Source: Eubacterium sp. CAG:180 (lineage in GTDB: Bacteria > Bacillota > Clostridia > Oscillospirales > Acutalibacteraceae). Taken from it: DNA of 12,516 nucleotides. This document shows positions 5,822-12,516 of this stretch, in pieces; position 1 is the stretch's first letter, and every line of letters begins with the position of its first letter. Position numbers and translations under genes: made by a program. Location of the stretch: positions 1 to 12,516 of the forward strand of contig HF993130.1 of assembly GCA_000432435.1 (NCBI GenBank). The letters are read 5' to 3'. The notes below the pieces were generated by a model. That model made no database searches. It was not told where the DNA came from and saw only the letters and a list, made by a program, of their open reading frames with translations.

Positions 5822-6888
5822 TCTTCCGTCTCGCTGTCGCAGTATTTGCAGACAAGCTTTCCTCCGTTTTCGTAGAAGAGGTGCGGTACATAGCTCTCGC
5901 TGTTTGTGACGCATCTCGGATTTTTGCACTGCTTATCATGGGTACTGTATGTCTTTTCGGGAACTTTGCCCCCGCGGTTTTCAAGCATAAGTATAATAAG
6001 AGCCATTCTCGCATACATACCGTATTCGGTCTGCTCGAAATACTTGGCGCGGCTGTCATCATCAACTCCTATGGTAATCTCATCGACTCTCGGGAGCGGA
6101 TGAAGCACAACAAGGTCTTTTTTTGCAAGCTTCATTTTTTCCTCATCAAGCACATAAACGCCCTTTTGGCGCTCATACTCCTCTTCGGATTTAAAGCGCT
6201 CCTGCTGAATACGAGTCATATAGAGAACGTCAAGCGAAGAAATTGCTTCTTCAAGACTTGAAGAAAAGCTGTATTCGCATCCGCTCTTTTTAAGAATATC
6301 AATTATATATTCCGGCATTTGGAGCTCGGGAGTGGATATCATAACAAATTTATTGTTTTTATATTTAGACAGAGCTTTAACGAGCGAATGTACGGTTCTG
6401 CCGTTTTTCATATCGCCGCAAAGGCCTATGGTGAGATCGGAAAGCCTCCCCTTTTCGTGCGACAAGGTCACAAGGTCGGCCAAGGTCTGAGTGGGATGAA
6501 GATGTCCGCCGTCACCTGCGTTTATAACGGGACTTTTGGAATAGAGCGACGCTGCATAAGCGGAGCCTTCTATGGGATTACGCATAACCAAAACGTCGGC
6601 ATAATTGCTGACCACCCTTACGGTATCCTTCAAGCTCTCGCCCTTTGACACGGACGCATTAGACGGATTGTCAAACCCGATAACCTCGCCGCCGAGACGA
6701 AGCATGGCGGTTTTAAACGACATCTGAGTTCTTGTTGACGGCTCATAAAAAAGCGTCGCCATTATTTTGCCGTGGCAGGCGTCGGTAAAAATCGACGGAT
6801 TTGCCTTTATCATACCGGCAAGGTGAATTATCTCGTCAATATCCTCAAGGCTTATGTCCTCAAGGTCAATAAGATTGCGTGCTTTCAT
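5818..6888 (-). CDS. pyrB: Aspartate carbamoyltransferase with PyrI-like zinc tail
   Basis: This enzyme condenses carbamoyl phosphate and aspartate to N-carbamoylaspartate, the committed pyrimidine step, in the cytoplasm. Residues 1-305 are a complete catalytic chain: carbamoyl-phosphate loop STRT at 51-54 (in FYEPSTRTQMSF), SKGES at 81-85, HPTQ at 131-134 and HPLPR at 263-267. Residues 306-356 are an extra tail with C321-x4-C326 and C347-x2-C350 (CKNPRC and CKYC). This closely matches the zinc-binding end of the separate regulatory chain PyrI (C-x4-C ... C-x2-C), but the nucleotide-binding allosteric half of PyrI is absent. It is the first gene of its operon. AGGGATGG precedes the ATG at normal spacing. 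No PyrR-type attenuator is evident in the short leader. Confidence 0.95.
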   Translation of the reverse strand: MKARNLIDLEDISLEDIDEIIHLAGMIKANPSIFTDACHGKIMATLFYEPSTRTQMSFKTAMLRLGGEVIGFDNPSNASVSKGESLKDTVRVVSNYADVLVMRNPIEGSAYAASLYSKSPVINAGDGGHLHPTQTLADLVTLSHEKGRLSDLTIGLCGDMKNGRTVHSLVKALSKYKNNKFVMISTPELQMPEYIIDILKKSGCEYSFSSSLEEAISSLDVLYMTRIQQERFKSEEEYERQKGVYVLDEEKMKLAKKDLVVLHPLPRVDEITIGVDDDSRAKYFEQTEYGMYARMALIILMLENRGGKVPEKTYSTHDKQCKNPRCVTNSESYVPHLFYENGGKLVCKYCDSETEE

Positions 6889-6942
6889 AAATTACCATCC
6901 CTTTATTTTTTTACAGTCACGGTATGCTTCCGTTTTGTAAAC

Positions 6943-6971
6943 ATTATAATCTTTTTTGCATTCTTCTTCAA
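6943..6971 (-). promoter_or_regulatory. Promoter of the pyrB operon
   Basis: On the minus strand TTGAAG (6971-6966), a 17-nt spacer and a consensus TATAAT (6948-6943) predict a start near 6936 and a leader of about 48 nt. Around the start lie TTTACA/TGTAAA arms (6910-6915 and 6936-6941) enclosing a small ACGG/CCGT hairpin. These could bind a repressor or form RNA structure, but the match is short. Confidence 0.75.
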
Positions 6972-7030
6972 TAGCGGCAATGAAAAATTGAGAGTTTATA
7001 CAAATTTTACCGAAACCCGTATATTGTTTT

Positions 7031-7747
7031 TTACCTTTTCAAGCTGTTTACAAATGCTTTATCGCTGTCGGACACACGGTATGAATCTCTGATTTTTTGT
7101 ATCGCCCTGTTTTGAGTTACGGCGTCTACATTCCCCGATGAAAATACTTCAAGTGTTCTCTCTCGGAATTTTATAAAGCTCTCCGAAAGAGCCCAGGCAA
7201 CCGCCATACCGACATAGTATTCGGTACAATCGATATTTTCCAAAATCGAAATGACGTCCTCTCCGAATTCGTCCGTTAAAAGATAGCGCATCATCAAAAC
7301 AACAGCTGTACGAGTCTCATACGTATTCTGTGAAAAAGCGTGCTCCTTACAGAATTCAAAAAGCATATAAAGCTCGTTCTTCTTAGGCTTCAGCGCCGTG
7401 CAAAACGAATCACATACCGCCCAATTATCAATATACGGCAAAAACTCCTCTATATATACGAATTTTTCGGCTAACGGCATTTTGAGCTTGGCAGTGACAA
7501 GTCCTCTTATCATAATCTCTTCATACGACTGCACAGAGGCCGCCATAAGAAAATAAAGCGGCTTGCCCTTTACTATTTCGGAGGAAATCTTTTGCATTAT
7601 CGGGAGCCTTACTCCTATTATCGGATATTTCGATGTCTTGCAGAGCCCGCTATGAAAAGCTCTGTATTTCTCATCTGAAAACGACAATAGATAATCTCTG
7701 AATTCCGCATATGCCCTGCCGTTCCACTGTACCTTAGAAAGCTCCAT
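7031..7747 (-). CDS. DNA alkylation repair glycosylase, AlkD family
   Basis: This predicted HEAT-like-repeat DNA glycosylase removes bulky or cationic alkylated bases (N3-/N7-alkylpurines in characterised AlkD). Its 238 residues equal the family length, and the residues known to matter in Bacillus cereus AlkD line up: W109 and D113 in DNWAVCDSF, R146 (family R148) and W185 (family W187). The rest is alternating helices with no other domain. The frame opens at GTG 7756, but AGGTGG overlaps that codon. ATG 7747 sits 5 nt after it and makes the active-site numbering coincide with AlkD, so I prefer it. The gene is divergent from lacZ with a shared, overlapping promoter. It ends 143 nt before pyrB. 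No strong terminator was found in that gap, so some read-through is possible. Confidence 0.9.
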   Translation of the reverse strand: MELSKVQWNGRAYAEFRDYLLSFSDEKYRAFHSGLCKTSKYPIIGVRLPIMQKISSEIVKGKPLYFLMAASVQSYEEIMIRGLVTAKLKMPLAEKFVYIEEFLPYIDNWAVCDSFCTALKPKKNELYMLFEFCKEHAFSQNTYETRTAVVLMMRYLLTDEFGEDVISILENIDCTEYYVGMAVAWALSESFIKFRERTLEVFSSGNVDAVTQNRAIQKIRDSYRVSDSDKAFVNSLKR

Positions 7748-7796
7748 AAAATCCACCTGCGTCCTTTCGACTTATTTTTACGCAAATTGCATAAAA

Positions 7797-7851
7797 AAGC
7801 GCTTGATACTTTTACCTTAAAAAGTATAATATATCGCAATTTAATTGTAAA
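7797..7851. promoter_or_regulatory. Overlapping divergent promoters of alkD-like gene and lacZ
   Basis: Plus strand: TTGATA (7803-7808), 16 nt, TATAAT (7825-7830), with start near 7837, drives lacZ. Minus strand: TTTACA (7851-7846), 17 nt, TATACT (7828-7823), with start near 7816, drives the AlkD-family gene. The two -10 boxes share 7825-7828, so polymerase cannot hold both. An AAGCGCTT palindrome at 7797-7804 touches the lacZ -35 box. It resembles the centre of LacI/CcpA-family operators, but the outer positions of a cre consensus are not matched. Confidence 0.7.
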
Positions 7852-7903
7852 TAATTTAATTCTGTGTTAAACTGTTTGCAGATTGCAGAAAGGGGAAAAT
7901 TTT

Positions 7904-10900
7904 GTGATATACAAGCTAAACAGAGATAATTACAGAGATTTTTCGGCACTGAACATAAACAGACTGCCCGGAAGAGCTTACTCGATTCCCTTCAGAGAGC
8001 TTTCGCGTCTCAAAAAGACCGATTGTCTGACCGAACGCTATAAGAGCGATATGGTTACGGTCCTCTCGGGAGAATGGGATTTTAAATATTACGAAACGCA
8101 GAATGTTTTACCGTATGAAATGGACACGGAGCGTATCCGTTTTGATAAGATACAGGTTCCGTCCACCTGGCAGAGAACCGGGTACAGAGAGCCTGTATAT
8201 TTAAATACAAGATACGAATTTCACCTTTTTCCGCCGGAGCTTCCGAAAGAGGTTGCCGTAGGCGTATACAGAAAAAAGATAACCGTTGACGACAAAACCA
8301 AAACTCATATCATTTCATTTTTAGGCTTCAGCGCGTGCCTTGAGCTGTATGTAAACGGTGAGTTTTGCGGCTACGGCGAGGGCTCACACAATAGTGCGGA
8401 ATTTGACATTTCAAATATGCTGATTTCCGGTGAAAACGAACTACTCTGCGTTGTTTACCGTTGGTCCACGGGGACATATCTCGAATGTCAGGATATGTTC
8501 AGAGAAAACGGAATTTTCCGAGACGTTCTGCTTTACACATATGACAAAGCATATATAAACGATTACGAGGTTAAAACACGCTTAAACGGCGGAAGAGAAT
8601 ACGACCTCGATATAGACGTATTCCTTGAGGGCGAAGCCGCAGGAAAAAAAGTTTCGGCAGAGCTTTTCTCAGGCAGAAAAAAGATATGCTCCGACGAAAA
8701 GGATGCCGACGTCTGCGTCAAATTTTCCTTCTCGGCACTCGACGTAAAGGAATGGACTGCGGAAACGCCGAATGTTTACGAGCTTTATTTAACGCTTAAG
8801 GACGGTGACGATACACTATGTACCGTAAGAAATTATACCGGCTTCAAGCATATAGAAATTCTCGGCGACGTATTTAAATTCAACTGCGAAAAAATAAAAT
8901 TCAAGGGTGTAAACCATCACGACAGCAATGCAAAAACCGGCTACGTGATGAGTGCCGCGGACATAAAAAAAGACCTTGTTCTTATGAAAGAGCTTAACGT
9001 AAACTCGATAAGAACGTCGCACTATCCGCCTGACCCGATGCTCATTACGCTTGCGGACATTATGGGATTTTACATAATAGACGAGGCCGACATCGAGACA
9101 CACGGCTGCGGAAGTCTCGGCAAATACAACCTCTATAAGCCCAATTTCATAAGCAACGACCGCTCTTGGGCACCGAGATACGTTGACAGAGTGAGCCGTA
9201 TGTATTTCAGAGACAGAAACCACCCGTCAATCACGATGTGGTCTCTCGGCAATGAATCCGGCGGATACAAATGCCAGGACAAATGCTATGAATTTTTGAA
9301 ATCTGTATGTCCGGAAATACCCGTACACTATGAGGGCGCTATCCGCACAAAGAGAGTCGGGTATGACGTAATATCGGAAATGTATACCGACATAGAAAAC
9401 GTTATAAAAACCGCAAAGGGCACAAGAGGCAAGAAGTACTTTGAAAAGCCGTTTTTCCTCTGTGAATACTGCCATGCCATGGGCGTAGGCCCCGGCGCGC
9501 TCGAAGAATATTGGGACGTCTTTTATTCAAGCGACAAGCTTATGGGCGGCTGTATATGGGAATGGTGCGACCATGCGGTATACCATGGCAAGGATGATAA
9601 AAAGTACAAGTACGAATACACCTACGGCGGCGACCACGGCGAGGAAATGCACGACAAGAACTTCTGCGTAGACGGTCTTGTATTCCCCGACCGCACGCTC
9701 CATACCGGCGCGCTTGAAATGAAGCACGCATACAGACCCGTAAGGTCAGTAGTATCGGGCGGCAACACGCTTCTTCTTACAAACACATACAGATTTTTAA
9801 GCACAGATGTTCTTACCGTAAAATGGGAGCTTTGTTTCGACTGCGAAAAGGTAAAGGACGGCGTTATCGACAAGGTAATAGCCCCGTCTGCTACCGCGGA
9901 AGTAACGCTGCCGCTCGGCCGAATACCGAGCGACCGCCTTGTAACGCTCAACATATTTTACGAAGACAAGAACGGAGCCGAAATATCAAGAGAGCAGCAC
10001 GTACTCTGTGACGCTCCTGCCGCAATCGAAACAGGCGATAAAAAAGTTCTTCTCACGGAGAGCGACTCAGGTTACTCGGCGGAATTTGATAACGGAAAAA
10101 TCGAATTCTCACGTTCCACCGGAGAAATTCTCTCATATACGGCAGACAGCACAGAGCTTATCAGCAAAACTCCGTTGAGCGGCATCTCAGGCTTCTTACC
10201 GAATATTTACCGTGCTCCGTCAGACAACGAAGAGGTAAATCCCATACCGAAGTGGAATCGCGAAAAGCTAGCTAGGGTCAAAGCGGTCTACAAGGGAATG
10301 AGAGCCGAGAGCGAGGAAAAAGAGGTAAAAATAACCGCTTATTACGATATGACTGACGGTAAAAGGCTCTACTACAAGAGCTTTATAGAGTACACCGTAT
10401 TTTCCGACGGCACGGTTAAAGTTCGTTCCTCTCTCGCGAGGAAGAGATACGGCTGGAAAGAGTTGCCGAGATTCGGCCTTACAGCGGAGCTACCGAAGGA
10501 ATTTTCAAACGTGAAATACCTCGGCAGAGGGCCATATGAAAACCTCTGTGATTTTAACGGTCAATCCCCGATAGGCTTATATAAAACAACCGTTAAAGAA
10601 ATGCACGTTGACTATATCAAGCCTCAGGATAACGGCAACCACGGAGCCGTAAGATTTGCGGAATTTACCGACGGTAACGGAAAAGGCTTAGCGTTCCTCG
10701 GCGCTCCGAAATTCAGCTTCTCGGCACATGATTACACACAAAAAATCCTTTGCGCGGCACGTCACCGCGAGGACGTAATACACGAGGACACCACGTTTGT
10801 TTCAATTGACGGTTTTGTTCGCGGAACAGGCACGGCAAGCTGCGGTCAGGACACGCTTATGAAATACAGATTTATATTAGACGACACGATCGAATTCCGC

Positions 10901-10927
10901 TTTGCCATGAAGCCGATAGCAAGATAA
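7904..10927 (+). CDS. lacZ: Beta-galactosidase, GH2 LacZ family
   Basis: This enzyme hydrolyses terminal beta-galactosides such as lactose and appears cytoplasmic, as there is no signal peptide. With 1007 residues it is a full-length five-domain LacZ. The order is N-terminal jelly roll (FKYYETQN through VNGEFCGYGEGSHNSAEF), first Ig-like domain, TIM barrel (from FKGVNHHDSNAKTGYVM), second Ig-like domain, and the C-terminal small-chain domain (NIYRAPSDNE, LGRGPYENLCDFNG, QDNGNHGAVRFAEF). The acid/base glutamate is E451 in WSLGNESGG and the nucleophile E521 in FLCEYCHAMG. SHYP and DEADIETHG are also kept. The frame is open from TTG 7883, but AGAAAGGGGAAA sits 7 nt before GTG 7904, which I take as start. 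GNAT follows 41 nt later with no terminator between. Confidence 0.96.
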   Translation: MIYKLNRDNYRDFSALNINRLPGRAYSIPFRELSRLKKTDCLTERYKSDMVTVLSGEWDFKYYETQNVLPYEMDTERIRFDKIQVPSTWQRTGYREPVYLNTRYEFHLFPPELPKEVAVGVYRKKITVDDKTKTHIISFLGFSACLELYVNGEFCGYGEGSHNSAEFDISNMLISGENELLCVVYRWSTGTYLECQDMFRENGIFRDVLLYTYDKAYINDYEVKTRLNGGREYDLDIDVFLEGEAAGKKVSAELFSGRKKICSDEKDADVCVKFSFSALDVKEWTAETPNVYELYLTLKDGDDTLCTVRNYTGFKHIEILGDVFKFNCEKIKFKGVNHHDSNAKTGYVMSAADIKKDLVLMKELNVNSIRTSHYPPDPMLITLADIMGFYIIDEADIETHGCGSLGKYNLYKPNFISNDRSWAPRYVDRVSRMYFRDRNHPSITMWSLGNESGGYKCQDKCYEFLKSVCPEIPVHYEGAIRTKRVGYDVISEMYTDIENVIKTAKGTRGKKYFEKPFFLCEYCHAMGVGPGALEEYWDVFYSSDKLMGGCIWEWCDHAVYHGKDDKKYKYEYTYGGDHGEEMHDKNFCVDGLVFPDRTLHTGALEMKHAYRPVRSVVSGGNTLLLTNTYRFLSTDVLTVKWELCFDCEKVKDGVIDKVIAPSATAEVTLPLGRIPSDRLVTLNIFYEDKNGAEISREQHVLCDAPAAIETGDKKVLLTESDSGYSAEFDNGKIEFSRSTGEILSYTADSTELISKTPLSGISGFLPNIYRAPSDNEEVNPIPKWNREKLARVKAVYKGMRAESEEKEVKITAYYDMTDGKRLYYKSFIEYTVFSDGTVKVRSSLARKRYGWKELPRFGLTAELPKEFSNVKYLGRGPYENLCDFNGQSPIGLYKTTVKEMHVDYIKPQDNGNHGAVRFAEFTDGNGKGLAFLGAPKFSFSAHDYTQKILCAARHREDVIHEDTTFVSIDGFVRGTGTASCGQDTLMKYRFILDDTIEFRFAMKPIAR

Positions 10928-10968
10928 GCTCCTGAGAGAGCCGGAAAGGTTAAAGTTATTTTTAAGCT

Positions 10969-11397
10969 ATGATAAAAAGCACTTGGTTTTTAGGCGGCAC
11001 AGCCTGCCCCGACGGCGATGAAATCAGAAAAAAGGTATTTGTGAATGAGCAGAAATACCCTATTTCCGTCGAATTCGACGACCATGACAAAACATGCGAT
11101 CATCTGCTTTTAACGGTTGACGGCACACCTGCCGCAACGGCGCGCGTTTTTATGACGGACGAGCAGACGGCAAAGATAGGCAGGCTTGCGGTATTAAAGG
11201 AATACCGCGGTCAGCATCTCGGCGCAGAGCTTATAAAAGAGCTTAAAAAGAGGTCTAAGGCTCTCGGCGCAAAAAAGATATACGTCAGCGCACAGGTATA
11301 TGCCGTTCCGTTTTACGAAAAATACGGATTCAGGGCATACGGGAATGAATATCTCGATATACACATTCCGCATATGGATATGGATTGCCCGTTATAA
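10969..11397 (+). CDS. GNAT-family N-acetyltransferase (ElaA/YjcF-like)
   Basis: This 142-residue cytoplasmic acyl-CoA transferase has a complete GNAT core. The N-terminal half has RKKVFVNEQ and VEFDDHD, typical of the ElaA/YjcF branch. The acetyl-CoA pyrophosphate loop is RGQHLGA at 80-86, preceded by GRLAVLKEY. The C-terminal part has AVPFYEKYGF at 112-121. The acceptor substrate is unknown. The ATG at 10969 has a poor ribosome binding site (GGAAAGG lies about 20 nt upstream) and a stop codon sits immediately upstream in frame, so no earlier start exists. Translation may rely on coupling to lacZ, 41 nt before. It converges with hsp20 and shares the terminator. Confidence 0.92.
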   Translation: MIKSTWFLGGTACPDGDEIRKKVFVNEQKYPISVEFDDHDKTCDHLLLTVDGTPAATARVFMTDEQTAKIGRLAVLKEYRGQHLGAELIKELKKRSKALGAKKIYVSAQVYAVPFYEKYGFRAYGNEYLDIHIPHMDMDCPL

Positions 11398-11410
11398 GCA
11401 TTAAGAGCAA

Positions 11411-11443
11411 AAAAAGACCCGGGGAGCTGTCGCTCTCCGGGTC
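11411..11443. terminator. Bidirectional terminator between GNAT gene and hsp20
   Basis: An 11-bp stem with one G-U pair (GACCCGGGGAG at 11416-11426 with CTCTCCGGGTC at 11433-11443, 6-nt loop) sits between the two converging genes. On the minus strand seven Ts follow it (11415-11409), making it a strong hsp20 terminator. On the plus strand the T run is broken (ACGTTATCTTTT), so it is weaker for the lacZ-GNAT transcript. Confidence 0.9.
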
Positions 11444-11457
11444 ACGTTATCTTTTGA

Positions 11458-11901
11458 TTATTCAATCTCAAGATGCTTTGAAGTCTCTTTCGGAGCTTCC
11501 TTCTTAGGCATTGTAAGCTTCAGGACACCGTTTTCGTATTTAGCCGAAATCTTATCGGTATCAATACCGGAAACGTCAAACTGTCTTGAATATGAGCCGT
11601 AGGAACGCTCGCAGCAGATACTCCTGCTGTCCTTGTCCTTTTTCTCGGTTTCGGTGTGACGTTCTGCCTTGATGGTGAGGATATCGTCCTTGACATCAAG
11701 CTTAACATCGCCTTTTTCAAATCCGGGAAGATCTGCTTCAAGGATATAATTGTTGCCGCTCTCAATAATGTCGGTATTGAATTCGGCAAGCGCCTTACCG
11801 TCGAAGAATCTGAACGGGTCATCAAAGAAGCTGTCCATTTCGCGGAACGGATTATAGGATGTAACATTGTTTTTACGGTTATAGGGTCTTAAATCAAACA
11901 T
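11458..11901 (-). CDS. Small heat shock protein, Hsp20/alpha-crystallin
   Basis: This ATP-independent holdase of 147 residues binds unfolding proteins in the cytoplasm and forms oligomers. Residues 41-133 are the alpha-crystallin domain: ADLPGF at 56-61, ERSYGSYSRQF at 98-108 and ENGVLKLTMPKK at 123-134. The N-terminal arm is Phe-rich (NPFREMDSFFDDPFRFF), as usual for client binding. The tail ends with an L-E-I motif (144-146), like the I-x-I motif used in oligomer assembly. The start ATG follows a strong GGAGGAATTTAT. The gene has an unusually long upstream region (about 200 nt to a CIRCE operator), so heat control by HrcA is likely, possibly with further control in the leader RNA. Confidence 0.95.
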   Translation of the reverse strand: MFDLRPYNRKNNVTSYNPFREMDSFFDDPFRFFDGKALAEFNTDIIESGNNYILEADLPGFEKGDVKLDVKDDILTIKAERHTETEKKDKDSRSICCERSYGSYSRQFDVSGIDTDKISAKYENGVLKLTMPKKEAPKETSKHLEIE

Positions 11902-12098
11902 ATAAATTCCTCCGATATAAGTTGAATTATGCTGCCCGATTTATTTTTTGCTCGCTCGGTCAGGTGACTTGCGAGCCGCAAGCTAAAAAGAGATTCCGTC
12001 GGCCTCTCGGCCTCTCGCTCTCTCTTTCTGTTTACAATTATCATTATACCCTGTAATGTTATCCGTTTGTTATACAAATATGAACAAACTGTAAACTA
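11902..12098 (-). promoter_or_regulatory. hsp20 upstream region: promoter candidates and structured leader
   Basis: Two minus-strand promoter candidates exist: TTTACA (12095-12090), 15 nt, TATAAC (12074-12069), directly beside the CIRCE element; and a consensus TATAAT at 12048-12043 without a good -35 box. Either gives a leader of 130-160 nt. The leader contains AAAGAGA/TCTCTTT arms around a duplicated GAGAGGCC segment, a TTGCG/CGCAA hairpin (about 11977-11965), and AATTC/GAATT arms that enclose the ribosome binding site. A 62-codon frame here overlaps the hsp20 start and is not credible as a gene. Confidence 0.5.
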
Positions 12099-12125
12099 TT
12101 AGCACTCTACCACTTAGAGTGCTAA
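12099..12125. promoter_or_regulatory. CIRCE operator (HrcA binding site)
   Basis: TTAGCACTC (12099-12107), nine spacer bases and GAGTGCTAA (12117-12125) match the CIRCE consensus exactly. HrcA binds it to repress chaperone genes until heat stress. It lies 3 nt from a TTTACA -35 candidate pointing to hsp20, and 13 nt upstream of the -35 box of the divergent gene at 12208, so it may control either or both. Confidence 0.97.
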
Positions 12126-12138
12126 TTTGATAAATTTC

Positions 12139-12167
12139 TTGCTTAATTTCGTCGTTAATATTATAAT
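12139..12167 (+). promoter_or_regulatory. Promoter of the 12208 gene
   Basis: TTGCTT (12139-12144), a 17-nt spacer and consensus TATAAT (12162-12167) predict a start near 12174, about 34 nt before the ATG. It lies just downstream of the CIRCE operator. Confidence 0.75.
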
Positions 12168-12207
12168 CAAAACAGTAATAACACACCAAAAGAGAGGTAT
12201 ATAACAT

Positions 12208-12486
12208 ATGAAAAGGGATTTGGGCAAAGCCGATGAAATATTTGACGTCCCCGCAATAAACTTTTTTACAAGCGGAAATGATTATTTCGGAAGCAGCGGC
12301 AGCAAATTCAGATACAGAATATCGCACACCGACGAGAACATAGTCGGTGAGGTGTGGCACGAGGATCTCTGCTACGAAAAATGCACCGTTACCGATAAAA
12401 AAGAGGATTTCCCGTTGACGCCGGACGGTCTTACAAACTGCATAAAATGGCTTTACGAAAAATACGAAAGCACATACGAAGCCTAA
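12208..12486 (+). CDS. Conserved-looking small protein of unknown function, CIRCE-linked
   Basis: I do not recognise this 92-residue protein. It starts at ATG after AGAGAGGTATATAAC and has its own promoter. It is soluble, acidic and aromatic-rich, with no signal peptide or membrane segment. Notable parts are the N-terminal MKRDLGKADEIFDVPAINFF, a Gly/Ser-rich turn (GNDYFGSSGSKFRYRI, 23-38), GEVWHEDLCYEK (47-58) and a C-terminal helix (WLYEKYESTYEA). The beta-rich middle and terminal helix suggest a small compact domain. Its codon use fits the neighbouring chromosomal genes. Sharing a CIRCE-containing intergenic region with hsp20 makes a stress-related role possible, but that is inference. A longer frame on the opposite strand (12070-12492) crosses the CIRCE site and promoter and is rejected. 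Confidence 0.75.
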   Translation: MKRDLGKADEIFDVPAINFFTSGNDYFGSSGSKFRYRISHTDENIVGEVWHEDLCYEKCTVTDKKEDFPLTPDGLTNCIKWLYEKYESTYEA

Positions 12487-12516
12487 AATCAAGCAAAACA
12501 GAGAAAGCCGCCCTCG

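Noticed and set aside
7791..7808. CcpA cre site over the lacZ promoter
   Set aside because: The centre AAAGCGCTT fits but both outer dinucleotides of the consensus mismatch, so it is kept only as a generic palindrome note.
11889..12077. 62-codon minus-strand frame upstream of hsp20
   Set aside because: It is low-complexity sequence in the hsp20 leader, overlaps the hsp20 start out of frame, and has no ribosome binding site.
12070..12492. 140-codon minus-strand frame with hydrophobic stretches
   Set aside because: It covers the CIRCE operator, the promoter and the whole of the 12208 gene, which has its own RBS and promoter. The minus frame has no good start signal.

Overview
The window looks like chromosomal DNA of a low-to-moderate GC anaerobic Firmicute, most likely a gut-type clostridium (Oscillospiraceae/Ruminococcaceae-like). 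The basis is strong AGGAGG-type ribosome binding sites with some GTG/TTG starts, sigma-A style promoters, a perfect CIRCE heat-shock operator, a TM1266-type [FeFe]-hydrogenase-system regulator, and a large clostridial-type LacZ. The lineage is inferred from content, not from a marker gene.

Positions 1-1312 form an AT-rich, plus-strand patch unlike the rest. It holds a two-helix membrane protein of unknown function, a strong terminator, an unusual tRNA-Gly(UCC), a tiny Cys-rich protein, and a 25-codon ORF that runs straight into a perfect 18-bp inverted repeat. It reads like the eroded end of an acquired element.

Positions 1384-4909 form a minus-strand operon: TM1266-family regulator, FecCD-type permease, ATPase and lipoprotein binding protein (all three parts of a metal-chelate-type ABC importer), closed by a terminator. 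A promoter precedes about 130 nt of leader. That leader contains an intrinsic terminator just 18 nt before the GTG codon, plus an upstream 8-nt segment that can pair with the terminator's 5' arm. This is an attenuator or riboswitch of no class I recognise, and is the best candidate here for an undescribed regulatory system.

Positions 4912-6971 form a second minus-strand operon: pyrB (aspartate carbamoyltransferase carrying a PyrI-like zinc tail), a Cys-containing flavodoxin-family reductase overlapping it by 4 nt, and thioredoxin. Next come an AlkD-type DNA glycosylase (minus strand) and, divergently, lacZ followed by a GNAT acetyltransferase. The two divergent promoters share the same -10 bases. 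The plus-strand pair converges on an hsp20 gene across a shared bidirectional terminator. The window ends with a CIRCE operator between hsp20 and a divergent small gene of unknown function, which suggests that the unknown gene may also be under HrcA heat-shock control.
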